Shown: one piece after another, positions 7,475 through 16,252 of the stretch
How positions within the stretch are numbered: the stretch's first letter is position 1
Layout of the letters: every line of letters begins with the position of its first letter
DNA from: a methanogenic archaeon mixed culture ISO4-G1
GTDB lineage: Archaea > Thermoplasmatota > Thermoplasmata > Methanomassiliicoccales > Methanomethylophilaceae
Assembly: GCA_001563305.1 (NCBI GenBank)
Contig: CP013703.1
Location: 1,289,773-1,353,772 of the forward strand
DNA: 64,000 nucleotides
Direction: 5' to 3'
The notes under the pieces: generated by a model
What the model saw: the letters and a program-made list of their open reading frames with translations, nothing else
What the model was told of the DNA's origin: nothing
Databases searched by the model: none
Position numbers and translations under genes: made by a program

Positions 7475-8632
7475 ATGGCGAGAGACCTGAGCGTTGACGC
7501 GGAGCCCTACCACGAAGATATGGAACATATCGATTCCGATACCATGGACACAGTCCTGGCCATGGCCGAGGGCCTGGATCCCAATTCATTCACCGCGAGG
7601 GAAGTCAGGAGGACACTGTCGTCCGACAGGGTCGACCCCGAAGGGTTCGCCTCGCTCCTGTCCCCGGCAGCCGAGAGCATGATCGAGGAGATGGCCAGGA
7701 AGGCCCAAGGCGAGCGCAGGAGGTTCTTCGGCAACAGCGTCTGCCTGTTCACGCCATTATACATATCCAACTACTGCAGCAACGGATGCGTCTACTGCGG
7801 TTTCAACAGCAAGAACGACATCAAGAGGGCGAAGCTCGAACTGGACCAGGTCGAGAAGGAGCTCAGGGCCATATCCGCCACGGGTCTGGAGGAGATCCTC
7901 ATGCTCACCGGCGAATCCAGGGTGAAATCCGATGTGGACTACATCTGCGACAGCGTGGCCCTGGCTGCGAAGTACTTCACCAACGTGGGGATCGAGGTCT
8001 ATCCCATGAACTCCGACGAGTACCGCAGGATCCAGGAGGCCGGCGCGGATTACGTCACCGTTTTCCAGGAGACCTACGACCCGAAGAGGTATGCCGAGCT
8101 CCACCCCTATGGGAACAAGAGGATCTTCTCGTACAGGTTCGACGCCCAGGAGAGGGCGCTCATGGGAGGCATGAGGGGGGTCGCGTTCGGAGCACTGCTC
8201 GGGATCGGCGATTTCCGTAACGATGCCCTGAGATGCGGACTCCACGCGTACACCCTTCAGAGAAGGTATCCGCATGCGGAGATCTCCATGTCCCTCCCCC
8301 GTCTCAGACCGTTCATCCACAACGAGGATGCCACAGTGCCAGTCACCGAGACGCAGCTGCTTCAGGTGTCATTGGCATACAGGCTCTTCCTGCCCTTCGC
8401 GGGACAGACGATTTCCACCAGGGAATGCCCCAGGTTCAGGGACGGGATCGTCGGGATCAGCGCCACGAAGATGTCCGCAGGGGTCAGCGTCGGTATCGGG
8501 GAGCACAGCGGCGATACCAAGGGCGACGGGCAGTTCATGATCTCGGATCCCCGCAGTCTCGATGAGATCCTGGGGTCGCTGAGGTCCAACGGGATGCAGC
8601 CCGTACTGAACGATTACGTGAGGACCACATGA
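7475..8632 (+). CDS. thiH: ThiH, 2-iminoacetate synthase (radical SAM)
   Basis: 385 residues. ThiH cleaves tyrosine by radical SAM chemistry to dehydroglycine and p-cresol, the oxygen-independent route to the thiazole nitrogen and carbon. C101, C105 and C108 (CSNGCVYC) bind the [4Fe-4S] cluster. Downstream lie LTGESR, VFQETYDPKRYAELHP and the C-terminal SAGVSVGIGEHSGD..QF block of the BATS-type end. The length is normal. It overlaps thiE by 4 nt. Confidence 0.94.
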   Translation: MARDLSVDAEPYHEDMEHIDSDTMDTVLAMAEGLDPNSFTAREVRRTLSSDRVDPEGFASLLSPAAESMIEEMARKAQGERRRFFGNSVCLFTPLYISNYCSNGCVYCGFNSKNDIKRAKLELDQVEKELRAISATGLEEILMLTGESRVKSDVDYICDSVALAAKYFTNVGIEVYPMNSDEYRRIQEAGADYVTVFQETYDPKRYAELHPYGNKRIFSYRFDAQERALMGGMRGVAFGALLGIGDFRNDALRCGLHAYTLQRRYPHAEISMSLPRLRPFIHNEDATVPVTETQLLQVSLAYRLFLPFAGQTISTRECPRFRDGIVGISATKMSAGVSVGIGEHSGDTKGDGQFMISDPRSLDEILGSLRSNGMQPVLNDYVRTT

Positions 8633-9213
8633 TAGCAGTCACAGACCGCAGCCTCTGCAGAGAGGATTTCCTGAAGAAGATCGGGAGCATTGCGGAGAAC
8701 CATCCGGAGATGATCGTCCTCAGGGAGAAGGACACCGCCCATGACGAACTGTGCGAACTCGCCTACAGGTGCCTGAGCATCTGCGAATGCTACGATGTCC
8801 CTCTGTCCCTGAACGGGGATCTGGATGTCGCCAGGGAACTGGACATCTGCAGGGTCCATCTGCCGCTCCCCAAACTGAGGGCCGAGGACCTGTCCGCCTT
8901 CACGCTGGTGGGTGCCTCGGTGCACAGTCCCGAAGAGGCCGTGGAAGCGGAATCCCTGGGTGCGGACTATCTCATCGCGGGGCACATCTTCGAGACCGCC
9001 TGCAAGCCGTTCCAGCCCAGAGGCCTGGAGTTCCTGAAGGAGGTGTGCGGGTCCGTGGATATACCGGTCTATGCGATCGGGGGCATCAGTCCCGCGAATG
9101 TCAATCAAATCGCCGGAACGGATGCATCGGGCGTCTGCTCCATGTCGGGGATAATGACGGCCGATGATCCGGGGGAGCTCATAAGGAGACTGTCGATCCC
9201 CTTCATGGATTGA
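8629..9213 (+). CDS. thiE: ThiE/TenI family thiamine-phosphate synthase
   Basis: 194 residues, TIM barrel. ThiE couples the thiazole phosphate with HMP pyrophosphate to thiamine phosphate, and TenI paralogues aromatise the thiazole. Visible are AVTDRSLC, IVLREKD (substrate arginine/lysine strand), GASVHSPEEA, GADYLIAGHIFET, VYAIGGISPANV and GVCSMSGIM. The sequence is short and lacks the diphosphate-binding TRQADAR-like patch near the centre that I would expect of a strong ThiE (it has HLPLPKLRAEDL). A TenI-type role is therefore a real alternative. It is last in the operon, and a 212-bp gap with promoter-like AT stretches follows. Confidence 0.8.
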   Translation: MIAVTDRSLCREDFLKKIGSIAENHPEMIVLREKDTAHDELCELAYRCLSICECYDVPLSLNGDLDVARELDICRVHLPLPKLRAEDLSAFTLVGASVHSPEEAVEAESLGADYLIAGHIFETACKPFQPRGLEFLKEVCGSVDIPVYAIGGISPANVNQIAGTDASGVCSMSGIMTADDPGELIRRLSIPFMD

Positions 9214-9425
9214 GATGTATCCAAACCGAGCTTCGGAGAGCCGTTTCCGTCCATTCCTGCACACATCATGCTTTTTTGAAACATATCGGACATCCCTTGT
9301 GCCCTGAACCCTCATTTGTCGGCATGATGTCAATTCGGGACGAACAACGTCTTTTCGGGCCATTTCCTTTCAAATACGAGATGCCTATCTTTCAATACCG
9401 TCCGAGTGACTCAAGGAGGTTTCGG

Positions 9426-10733
9426 ATGGAAACGAAGAAGATTATGATCATACTGACGGCTGCCGTCGCAATGGTGTCGGCTGCCGCTATAGCATCGTCA
9501 CCGAGCATCAGTGCGGATCCGATTACGGATGCTGGCACATCCGGTGATGTCTCATGGATCCTTGTGAGTTCCGTATTGGTCTTCGCAATGGTACCGGGCA
9601 TCGCCTTCTTCTACGGAGGCATGCTGAGGAAACAGAGCATGTCGTCCATGATGACGCAGACGCTCATCGCCATCGGCGTGATGACGATATCATGGATGGC
9701 CGTCGGGTACTCCCTGGCGTTCAGCGGCGACGGTGCCCTGATCGGGGATCTGAGCAAGCTCTTCATGTCCGGGGTCACCGACAGTGCCCCGTCCGGGATA
9801 TCCGAGATGGAGTTCGCCCTGTTCCAGGGGATGTTCGCGATGATAACCGCGGCCATCGTTCTCGGGGCCTGTGCTGAACGTGTCAGATACACGGCGATGG
9901 TCTGGTTCCTCGCCGCATGGTCCATACTGGTGTATGCCCCCATGGCCCACTGGGTCTGGGGCGGGGGATGGTTCGACCAGTACCTTGTAGTGCTGGACTT
10001 CGCCGGCGGTACCGTGGTCCACATCTGCGCCGCCATAACCGGTATCGCGCTGGTCCTGTTCGCAGGGAAGAGAATCGATGCGGTCCGCAACTCCACTGCG
10101 CACAACCTCCCCCTGGCATTCCTGGGGTGTGCGATGCTCTGGATCGGATGGCTGGGATTCAACGGCGGATCCTCGCTCGCGGCCGACGGCACGGCCGTCC
10201 GCGCATGCGTGGTATCGATGATGTCCGCGGCATGCGGAATGATGGCATGGGCAGCCGCCCAATACATGGTCATGGGCCGCGTCGGGGTCCTGGGAATGAT
10301 CGCTGGATCCATAGCCGGTCTGGTGGGAATCACCCCTGCGGCCGGATATGTGGGTCTGCCTGAATCCATGGTCATCGGTGCGGTGGCCGGCGTCCTCTGT
10401 TTCTACTCTGTGAGATACACCAAGTCCAGGATGATGTTCGATGATGCGCTGGACGTCTTCGCTGTGCACGGTGTCGGGGGGATATGGGGCGCCATAGCCA
10501 CAGGTATCTTCGCCATCCCCGAATACAGCGGAGGGGTCGCCGGAGCGATCTACGGTTCCGCGGATCTGCTGATCGGACAGTTCATAGCAGTCATCGCGAC
10601 CCTGGTCTACTGCTTCGCGATGTCCTACGGTATAATCTGGGTATTGTCGAAGGTTATGAGGATCTGCGTCACGCCCGAAGAGGAGATGGTCGGTCAGGAC
10701 CTGATCGAGCATGGAGAGCACGCATACATGTGA
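9426..10733 (+). CDS. amt: Ammonium transporter Amt
   Basis: 435 residues from the ATG at 9426, which has a clear Shine-Dalgarno (AAGGAGGTTT, 9414-9423). The in-frame upstream extension to 9210 is not convincing. It has a signal-like first segment (IIMILTAAVAMVSAAAIASS) and then about eleven membrane segments of the Amt/Mep fold. The two pore histidines are recognisable in APMAHWVWGGG and FAVHGVGGIWGA. PGIAFFYGGMLRKQ and GAVAGVLCFY are further family marks. It is co-transcribed with glnK 9 nt downstream, the conserved arrangement in which the PII protein gates the channel. It conducts ammonium into the cell. Confidence 0.95.
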   Translation: METKKIMIILTAAVAMVSAAAIASSPSISADPITDAGTSGDVSWILVSSVLVFAMVPGIAFFYGGMLRKQSMSSMMTQTLIAIGVMTISWMAVGYSLAFSGDGALIGDLSKLFMSGVTDSAPSGISEMEFALFQGMFAMITAAIVLGACAERVRYTAMVWFLAAWSILVYAPMAHWVWGGGWFDQYLVVLDFAGGTVVHICAAITGIALVLFAGKRIDAVRNSTAHNLPLAFLGCAMLWIGWLGFNGGSSLAADGTAVRACVVSMMSAACGMMAWAAAQYMVMGRVGVLGMIAGSIAGLVGITPAAGYVGLPESMVIGAVAGVLCFYSVRYTKSRMMFDDALDVFAVHGVGGIWGAIATGIFAIPEYSGGVAGAIYGSADLLIGQFIAVIATLVYCFAMSYGIIWVLSKVMRICVTPEEEMVGQDLIEHGEHAYM

Positions 10734-10742
10734 GGTGGAATC

Positions 10743-11099
10743 ATGAAGATGGTCACAGCAATAATACGCCCCGAGAAGCTCCAGAACGTCAAGGATGCAC
10801 TGAAGGATATCGGGATCAACGGTATGACGATCACCCACGTCTACGGAAGGGGCAAGCAGGGAGGCCTCAAATTCACCACAAGGGCGGGAGAGATCGTTGT
10901 GGATGAGCTCGAGAAGACCAAAATCGAGATGGTCATCGAGGACGATTCCCTGGTGGACAAGGCCGTGGACACGATCGTGGAGCACGCCAAGACCGGGAAG
11001 CCGGGGGATGGACGTATAATCGTGACCCCGGTGGAGAGGTTCGTGAGGATCAGGCCCGAGCCCGAGCCCCCTAAGGGAGAACAGAAACCTTCGGAGTGA
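10743..11099 (+). CDS. glnK: PII signalling protein (GlnK type)
   Basis: 118 residues. It senses 2-oxoglutarate and ATP/ADP and blocks Amt at low demand. MKMVTAIIRPEKLQNVKDAL, GMTITHVYGRGKQGG, VDELEKTKIEMVIED and GDGRIIVTPVERFVRIR follow the PII pattern without indels. In the T-loop the usual uridylylated Tyr51 is replaced (FTTRAGEIVV aligns with xIYRGxEYVV), so covalent regulation at that residue is not possible. The C-terminus adds a Pro/Glu/Lys tail (PEPEPPKGEQKPSE). The SD-like GAGGTG lies just before the ATG. It pairs with amt. Confidence 0.93.
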   Translation: MKMVTAIIRPEKLQNVKDALKDIGINGMTITHVYGRGKQGGLKFTTRAGEIVVDELEKTKIEMVIEDDSLVDKAVDTIVEHAKTGKPGDGRIIVTPVERFVRIRPEPEPPKGEQKPSE

Positions 11100-11128
11100 T
11101 CCGATCAAACCGGGCATGACGACAGAGG

Positions 11129-12685
11129 TCAGACCTCTATCAGTCTGCCCATCTGGATCTTATCGGCGGTTATATTCTCGAGATCGTCGAGATAGGCGAC
11201 GAACGCCACCGCCTGGTCCCCGACCACCTGCCTCTCGTAATCGATCAGCGTCTTGTTGTCGTCCCCTCCGGTGGCTATGAAGTCAAGTGTCGTCAGCGTG
11301 TACGTGGCATCCTTCTGGACAGGTTCCTCGCCGACGTATATCGACTGCACCCTGGAATTCACTTCCTTGGACGGGTCGACGGTGACCGTCATTCCGGACA
11401 CCTGTATGAAACCACCGAATGTCAGGCCGTAGTAGCTGTATGAGAACTCCATGAGATCGTACAGGGTCTGTCCCGTCACCGTCATGGTGACGAGGTCGTT
11501 CTGGAAGGGCATGACGTCGTACACGTTCTTCAGCGTGATATCGCCCGCTTCCAGGCTTGTCCTGACACCGCCTCCGTTCACTACCGCGACCTGCGTTCCG
11601 GAATACGCCCTCATCGAATCGGCGACAAGATCTGCCAGATTCGTCTCCTGCGTACGGACGTACTGACGCTCCCCGTTGAGGTATATCTCGGATGTCGCGA
11701 CGACACCGCTGAGGATCTCGTCTATCTGTTCGTGGATCTCCTCGACGGTCTCATCGATCGTCGGATCGCTAATGGCCTCGCCGCGGTACAGATCAGCCAC
11801 GATCTCGCCCTCCAGCGAGACGGTGATCACTCCGACGTTCTTGTTGTAGGAACCGGTGCTGGCGATCACGGTATCGCTCGGGAGCAGTTCTATTGAACCG
11901 TCGGATACCTTCCCATGGTCCATCTCGGTGTGGCTGTGGGCGTCGATGAATATGTCGATTCCGGGGATCTCCGCACATATCTCGTCGGAGGTCACCGTGG
12001 AGGTCGCCTTGAGCCCCACGTGGCCCAATGCCACGATGTAGTCCACATGCTTGCTCTTCAGCAGCTTGACCATGCGTTCGGTGGCATCCATGATGTCGGT
12101 GACGACCGAGTCCCCCATGTTCCCATGGTTCGTGGTGGAAGGCGTATCGGGAGTGAGGATCCCGAAGAAACCTATCTTCCAGCCGTCCTTCTCGATGATC
12201 TTGTACTCCGGGAAGACGCTCTTGCCGGTGGATTCGTATGCCAGGTTCGCGCATATGATCGGATAGTCCAACTCCCCTATGCGTTCCATCATGACAGGGA
12301 ACGTGAAGTCGAACTCATGGTTCCCGGGGATCCCCAGGTCGTATCCTACTTCATTCATCACCTGGACAGAGGCCGCCCCTTCGGTCAGGGTACCGTAGGA
12401 GTTCCCCTGGAGGAAATCTCCCGCATCCACGAGGAACACGGTCTTCCCTTCGGCGACATACTTCTCCTTCAGCTCCTTGACGGTGGAGAACCCCAGGCTG
12501 CCGTCGTCCCCGTAGTAGCAATGGGTGTCGTTGGTGTGGAGGATTATGAATCCGTCCGTGGGTCTTTCCTGCTGCTGTTCGGACATCACGAACGATCCGA
12601 ACATCACAACGACGACGAGAACGATCGCCGCCACCAGGGCCTTTGATGAACGCATAGATGAAGAATCGCATGATTCGTATTTCAT
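11129..12685 (-). CDS. Secreted or membrane-anchored 5'-nucleotidase (UshA/CD73 family)
   Basis: 518 residues from 12685 (AGGA lies 9 nt upstream); an internal ATG at 12655 would remove ten residues and leave a more typical signal sequence. A hydrophobic segment (ALVAAIVLVVVVMFGSFVM) near the N-terminus indicates export or anchoring. The metallophosphoesterase motifs follow in order: HTNDTH, VDAGDFLQG, GNHEFD, GHVG and DAHSHTEM. The C-terminal substrate-binding domain has NGGGVRTS and TLDFIATGGDDN. These enzymes hydrolyse extracellular nucleotides, so a role in nucleoside or phosphate salvage is likely. It is convergent with glnK (29-bp gap) and divergent from cbiX. TGA stop. Confidence 0.9.
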   Translation of the reverse strand: MKYESCDSSSMRSSKALVAAIVLVVVVMFGSFVMSEQQQERPTDGFIILHTNDTHCYYGDDGSLGFSTVKELKEKYVAEGKTVFLVDAGDFLQGNSYGTLTEGAASVQVMNEVGYDLGIPGNHEFDFTFPVMMERIGELDYPIICANLAYESTGKSVFPEYKIIEKDGWKIGFFGILTPDTPSTTNHGNMGDSVVTDIMDATERMVKLLKSKHVDYIVALGHVGLKATSTVTSDEICAEIPGIDIFIDAHSHTEMDHGKVSDGSIELLPSDTVIASTGSYNKNVGVITVSLEGEIVADLYRGEAISDPTIDETVEEIHEQIDEILSGVVATSEIYLNGERQYVRTQETNLADLVADSMRAYSGTQVAVVNGGGVRTSLEAGDITLKNVYDVMPFQNDLVTMTVTGQTLYDLMEFSYSYYGLTFGGFIQVSGMTVTVDPSKEVNSRVQSIYVGEEPVQKDATYTLTTLDFIATGGDDNKTLIDYERQVVGDQAVAFVAYLDDLENITADKIQMGRLIEV

Positions 12686-12761
12686 ATGTTCTTATCCTGG
12701 GATTGCCAGATGCCCTTGATTACGGCAGTACGGGGCCCTTCCCTCCATACTTGGACTATAC

Positions 12762-12780
12762 ATCCATCTAAATATCATCC
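12762..12780. promoter_or_regulatory. TATA-like element between the 5'-nucleotidase gene and cbiX
   Basis: ATCTAAATATCATC is centred 27 nt before the cbiX ATG (12799), consistent with leaderless initiation. The same AT-rich core read on the minus strand (GATATTTAGAT) could serve the divergent nucleotidase gene. Confidence 0.45.
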
Positions 12781-12798
12781 TCATCTATTCTACCACTC

Positions 12799-13557
12799 AT
12801 GAAAACCGCAATCATGCTGATAACGCACGGAACCCCCAGATCGGAAGGGAACGATGCCGCCGTGATCAACCGCGAACCTCTGAAAGAGCTCACCGGCCTG
12901 GAAGTCTACATAGGCTATCTGCACATGGAGCCTTCCATAGATGCCACGCTGTCCAAAATGATGGCGGACGGGGTGGAACGCATCATCGCGGTCCCCTTGT
13001 TCATGTTCCCAGGTCTCCTGAGCGACACAACGGTGAGGGAGGCCTTCGGATTCGAGCCCAAGACCGCATCCGGCAGGATCGAGAGGAACGGGAAGACCGC
13101 GGAGGTCGTGTTCACCGGCACGTTCGGCGACCATCCTCTGATAGAGGACGTCATCATGAAGGTCTGCGAGAAATGCAAGGCCGCGCCCGAGAAGACCTCG
13201 CTGATGCTGATCTTCCACGGCACCAAGGCCCCCGAGACCACGGCCAAGTACGTCGACGCGTGCATCGGATACCTCACGAAGAAAGGATACAATGCCATCG
13301 CAGCGTACAACGAGTTCCAGTCCCCGGATGTCGATGCGGCGGCCGAAGAACTAATCAAGGCGGGAAAGAACGTTCTGGCCATCCCGATGTTCGTATCCCC
13401 CGGCAAGCATACGACTATGGATATTCCGCCGAAGCTCGGGCTCGACGGGGCCAGGACCCGCCAGATCGGCAACGGTCACAGACTGTGCTATGCCAAGGAG
13501 ATCGGCATGCATCCCTGTATATCCAGGATCCTGAAGGCACGCATCGACGAACTGTGA
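12799..13557 (+). CDS. cbiX: CbiX-type sirohydrochlorin cobaltochelatase, two-domain form
   Basis: 252 residues. It inserts Co2+ into sirohydrochlorin in anaerobic cobalamin synthesis (the short archaeal CfbA inserts Ni2+ for F430). Two chelatase halves are visible. The first has THGTPRSEGND at the N-terminus, and the second has IFHGTKAPETT near residue 140. The C-terminal half ends with MFVSPGKHTTMDIPPKLG, whose histidine is part of the metal site. The length is that of the long CbiX/CbiK forms, which favours cobalt. Corrinoids are needed for methyltransferases in this type of methanogen. It appears to be monocistronic. Confidence 0.85.
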   Translation: MKTAIMLITHGTPRSEGNDAAVINREPLKELTGLEVYIGYLHMEPSIDATLSKMMADGVERIIAVPLFMFPGLLSDTTVREAFGFEPKTASGRIERNGKTAEVVFTGTFGDHPLIEDVIMKVCEKCKAAPEKTSLMLIFHGTKAPETTAKYVDACIGYLTKKGYNAIAAYNEFQSPDVDAAAEELIKAGKNVLAIPMFVSPGKHTTMDIPPKLGLDGARTRQIGNGHRLCYAKEIGMHPCISRILKARIDEL

Positions 13558-13580
13558 ACCGAAGGATCCAAACCTATGGT

Positions 13581-13598
13581 CCCCTCAGCGATGAGGGG
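13581..13598. terminator. Convergent terminator hairpin between cbiX and the small membrane protein
   Basis: CCCCTCA-GCGA-TGAGGGG forms a perfect 7-bp stem with a tetraloop, and a T-rich tract (TACTTTTCCTGTCTTT) follows on the plus strand. It sits between the stops of the two converging genes. Confidence 0.55.
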
Positions 13599-13617
13599 GC
13601 CCATACTTTTCCTGTCT

Positions 13618-13797
13618 TTACGGCATTCTCCTCAAGGACATGGCCCTGAAGAGAGTGATGATTGCAACAGCAACGAACAGCACTCCGAACGCGATGAAGT
13701 ACCACGGTGCCCCCATCGAATTCGCCATGAATATCCAGAATATGCCGAAACAGACCACGAACAGTGCCATGAGGACTGCCATCAGCTTTACTCTCAT
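13618..13797 (-). CDS. Small membrane protein, two transmembrane segments
   Basis: An ORF of 59 codons that starts MRVKLMAVLMALFVV and ends in TLFRAMSLRRMP (TAA stop). Two hydrophobic helices (about residues 5-25 and 32-50) are joined by a short NSMGAP loop, with positive charges at both ends. I do not recognise a family. A TATA-like TTTCTATAAGG (about 13817-13827) is centred about 25 nt before the ATG, so it appears to be a leaderless single gene. The antisense and out-of-frame ORFs here have no hydrophobic or family pattern, which is why I favour this frame. Confidence 0.65.
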   Translation of the reverse strand: MRVKLMAVLMALFVVCFGIFWIFMANSMGAPWYFIAFGVLFVAVAIITLFRAMSLRRMP

Positions 13798-13958
13798 TCA
13801 TGGTACATCCAGTACCTTATAGAAAAATGTGACAACGGATGGTATCAATAAAGGATTGAATGAAGAAGTTTGGTGGACATGGAACCAGTGGAGTAACGGG
13901 GAGCTGCGCAGGCAGCGCCCCCGTCATTCCACACGGGAGGATGCCGAGCACGACTGGC

Positions 13959-14336
13959 TCATTCCTCTGGTCCGACTATGTTCAGCTCCTCGAGGTTGTT
14001 CCTTACGGAGTCCAATCCCTTTATGGCGCTCTCTTTGCGGGAATACCCTTCGGATGCCGCCAGTACGATCTCGCCGTTCATGGCCAACAGCCTGAACCTG
14101 AAATCCCCTGCAGCATCTTTGAATATCTGCCATTTCGGGAATCCGAGCTCCTCGAAGTCCGGAACGGTCTGGTCCTCGATGTAGGAGTTCCTGTTCCTCT
14201 TCACGGATTCGATGCCGGTCTTGGCGCTTCTCAGCGACTTGTACGTCTGCGATACTCCGACGACCTGCCCGTTGTTCGCGACAATGGTAAAGTGATAGCC
14301 GTCGTTCGATGTCTTCTTGATAACAATCTTGCCCAT
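13959..14336 (-). CDS. UPF0339 (YegP/DUF1508) family protein with two repeats
   Basis: 125 residues from the ATG at 14336. Two copies of the YegP domain are seen: one around DGYHFTIVANNGQVVGVSQTY with KSLRSAKTGIESVKRN, and one around GDFRFRLLAMNGEIVLASEGY-like sequence with RKESAIKGLDSVRNN. The family is small and common in bacteria, and its function is not established (stress-linked in some cases). The TATA-like GTTATAATCG (about 14357-14366) is centred 25 nt before this ATG. The longer frame to 14453 would run into tRNA-Ala and is rejected. It lies downstream of tRNA-Ala on the same strand. Confidence 0.85.
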   Translation of the reverse strand: MGKIVIKKTSNDGYHFTIVANNGQVVGVSQTYKSLRSAKTGIESVKRNRNSYIEDQTVPDFEELGFPKWQIFKDAAGDFRFRLLAMNGEIVLAASEGYSRKESAIKGLDSVRNNLEELNIVGPEE

Positions 14337-14428
14337 GTTCCCCAAATGGTCATCAACGATTATAACGGATGCCTCGTAAGTTCCGGAGGAATCGAGATAG
14401 ATGATGATTCGAATCTGAAAGAAAGAAG

Positions 14429-14501
14429 TGGACAGTGTGGGATTTGAACCCACGACCTCCTGCTTGCAAAGCAGGCGATCTTCCAGCTGATCTAACTGCC
14501 C
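14429..14501 (-). tRNA. tRNA-Ala (anticodon TGC)
   Basis: 73-nt cloverleaf. The acceptor is GGGCAGT/ACTGTCC with the G3:U70 pair and A73, both alanine identity elements. The anticodon stem CCTGC/GCAGG holds loop TTTGCAA, and the T-arm is GTGGGTTCAAATCCCAC. CCA is not encoded. A TATA-like AGTTTATATCC lies about 30 nt upstream (about 14525-14535). Confidence 0.95.
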
Positions 14502-14571
14502 GTTGAATCCCCCTATTCAGGTTTCGGATATAAACTTTTGTAGCCAGTCAAAAACCGATAGGAGAAATATG

Positions 14572-14589
14572 AGGGGGTCTCCCCCCTCT
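14572..14589 (-). terminator. Hairpin after rpsJ
   Basis: GAGGGGG-GAGA-CCCCCTC on the minus strand, about 15 nt past the rpsJ stop and preceding the tRNA-Ala promoter. It would end the str operon transcript. Confidence 0.5.
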
Positions 14590-14603
14590 GAAAAGTTTGT
14601 TCT

Positions 14604-14918
14604 TCAGGCGCTGCGGAGCACAATCTCAATGTTGACTCCATCGGGAACCTGGATCCTCATGAGCTGTCTGAGGGCACGCTCGTCGGCGTCCAGATCGATG
14701 AGTCTCTTGTGAATGCGCATTTCCCAGCGATCCCATGTCTCGCTTCCCTCTCCGTCAGGACTCTTCCTGCAGGGAACCTTCAGCTTCTTTGTGGGAAGCG
14801 GTACGGGTCCACGGATGTCGACGCCAGTCCTCTGGGAGATTCCCTTGATCTGGGCGCAGACACTGTCGACCTTCGCGGGGTCGGTTCCGCTGAGAGAGAT
14901 TCTTGCGCGCTGCGACAT
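14604..14918 (-). CDS. rpsJ: Ribosomal protein uS10
   Basis: 104 residues beginning [31 protein letters not shown]-like sequence ([21 protein letters not shown]) and the C-terminal [18 protein letters not shown] identify S10. I chose the ATG at 14918; the upstream frame to 14954 runs back through the end of tuf. It follows tuf by 11 nt and is the last gene of the rpsL-rpsG-fusA-tuf-rpsJ unit. Confidence 0.95.
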   Translation of the reverse strand: MSQRARISLSGTDPAKVDSVCAQIKGISQRTGVDIRGPVPLPTKKLKVPCRKSPDGEGSETWDRWEMRIHKRLIDLDADERALRQLMRIQVPDGVNIEIVLRSA

Positions 14919-14929
14919 AGGGATCCCTT

Positions 14930-16195
14930 TCAAGCCTTCTGGACTTCGATGCACATACCTGCAGCGACAGTCTGTCCCATGTCACGGATGGCGAACCTTC
15001 CGAGAGGCGGGAACTCCTTTGCGGTCTCAACGACCATGGGCTTGGTGGGCTCGACCTTGACGACTGCGATGTCTCCGGTCTTGAGGAAGTCAGGGTGCTC
15101 CTGCTTTGCCTGTCCGGACTTGGGGTCGATGGTCTTGATGAGCTCAACGAACCTGCATGCGGTCTGGGTGGTGTGGCAGTGGAAGACAGGTGTGTATCCG
15201 ACTGTGATGACCGAGGGGTGGTTGAGGACGACGATCTGTGCAGTGAATGTCTTTGCGACGGAGGGCGGGTTGTCCAGAGGTCCTGCGACGTCTCCCCTCT
15301 TGATGTCGTTCTTTGCGACTCCACCGACGTTGAATCCAACGTTGTCTCCGGGGACTGCCTGGGCAAGCTGCTCGTGGTGCATCTCGATGGTCTTGACCTT
15401 ACCCTTCACGTTGGAGGGGTTGAAGATGACATCCATGTTGGGCTTGAGGACACCAGTCTCGACACGTCCGACAGGGACGGTTCCGATTCCGGTGATGGTG
15501 TAGACATCCTGGACAGGAAGCCTGAGGGGCTTCTCGGTGTGCTTCTCGGGAACCTTGAGGTTGTCGAGAGCTGCGATGAGTGTGGGTCCCTTGTACCAGG
15601 GGGTGTTGGCGGAAGCTACCTTGATGTTGTCTCCCATGTATGCGGAGACGGGGATGAAGGGGACTTCATCGGTCTTGACTCCGACCATCTTCATGAGCTT
15701 GACCATGGCTTCCTTTGCATCGTTGTACTTTGCCTCGTCGTACTTGACTGCATCCATCTTGTTGATGGCGACGATGATCTGCTTGACACCGAGTGTGGTT
15801 GCAAGGAAGACGTGCTCCTTGGTCTGTGCCTGGGGTCCCTCGATAGCGGAGCAGGTGATGATTGCTGCGTCTGCCTGGGAGGTTCCGGTGATCATGTTCT
15901 TGACGAAGTCACGGTGTCCGGGTGCGTCGATGACGGTGAAGTAGTACTTGTCTGTGTAGAACTTCTTGTGAGCGACATCGATGGTAACTCCTCTCTCCCT
16001 CTCCTCTTTGAGTCCGTCCATGACCCATGCGAAGTAGAAGGATCCCTTTCCCTTCTCCTCTGCCTCTTTCTTGTACTTCTCGACGATGTGGGGGTCGATT
16101 GCACCGGTCTCGAGCAGGATCCTTCCCGTGAGGGTGGATTTTCCGTGGTCAACATGTCCGATGATGACCAGATTCATGTGTTCTTTCTCTGCCAT
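14930..16195 (-). CDS. tuf: Elongation factor 1-alpha (EF-Tu equivalent)
   Basis: 421 residues. This GTPase delivers aminoacyl-tRNA to the ribosome. GHVDHGKST (P-loop, about residues 13-21), DAPGHRDF and NKMD are the G motifs, and [12 protein letters not shown] and [19 protein letters not shown] are typical of archaeal EF-1alpha. Domains II and III follow ([20 protein letters not shown]). The length is normal. It sits between fusA (57-bp gap with its own AT-rich stretch) and rpsJ. Confidence 0.97.
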   Translation of the reverse strand: MAEKEHMNLVIIGHVDHGKSTLTGRILLETGAIDPHIVEKYKKEAEEKGKGSFYFAWVMDGLKEERERGVTIDVAHKKFYTDKYYFTVIDAPGHRDFVKNMITGTSQADAAIITCSAIEGPQAQTKEHVFLATTLGVKQIIVAINKMDAVKYDEAKYNDAKEAMVKLMKMVGVKTDEVPFIPVSAYMGDNIKVASANTPWYKGPTLIAALDNLKVPEKHTEKPLRLPVQDVYTITGIGTVPVGRVETGVLKPNMDVIFNPSNVKGKVKTIEMHHEQLAQAVPGDNVGFNVGGVAKNDIKRGDVAGPLDNPPSVAKTFTAQIVVLNHPSVITVGYTPVFHCHTTQTACRFVELIKTIDPKSGQAKQEHPDFLKTGDIAVVKVEPTKPMVVETAKEFPPLGRFAIRDMGQTVAAGMCIEVQKA

Positions 16196-16252
16196 TTTTG
16201 TTCCTCCAATGGAATCTTATTTTACGCGTAAACCTGTTTAATATAAAAAGTT

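Noticed and set aside
9210-9425. N-terminal extension of Amt by 72 residues
   Set aside because: There is no family match, and a strong Shine-Dalgarno directly precedes the ATG at 9426.
14337-14453. Longer start for the UPF0339 protein
   Set aside because: It would extend the protein into tRNA-Ala and across a good TATA box. The ATG at 14336 fits the family start.
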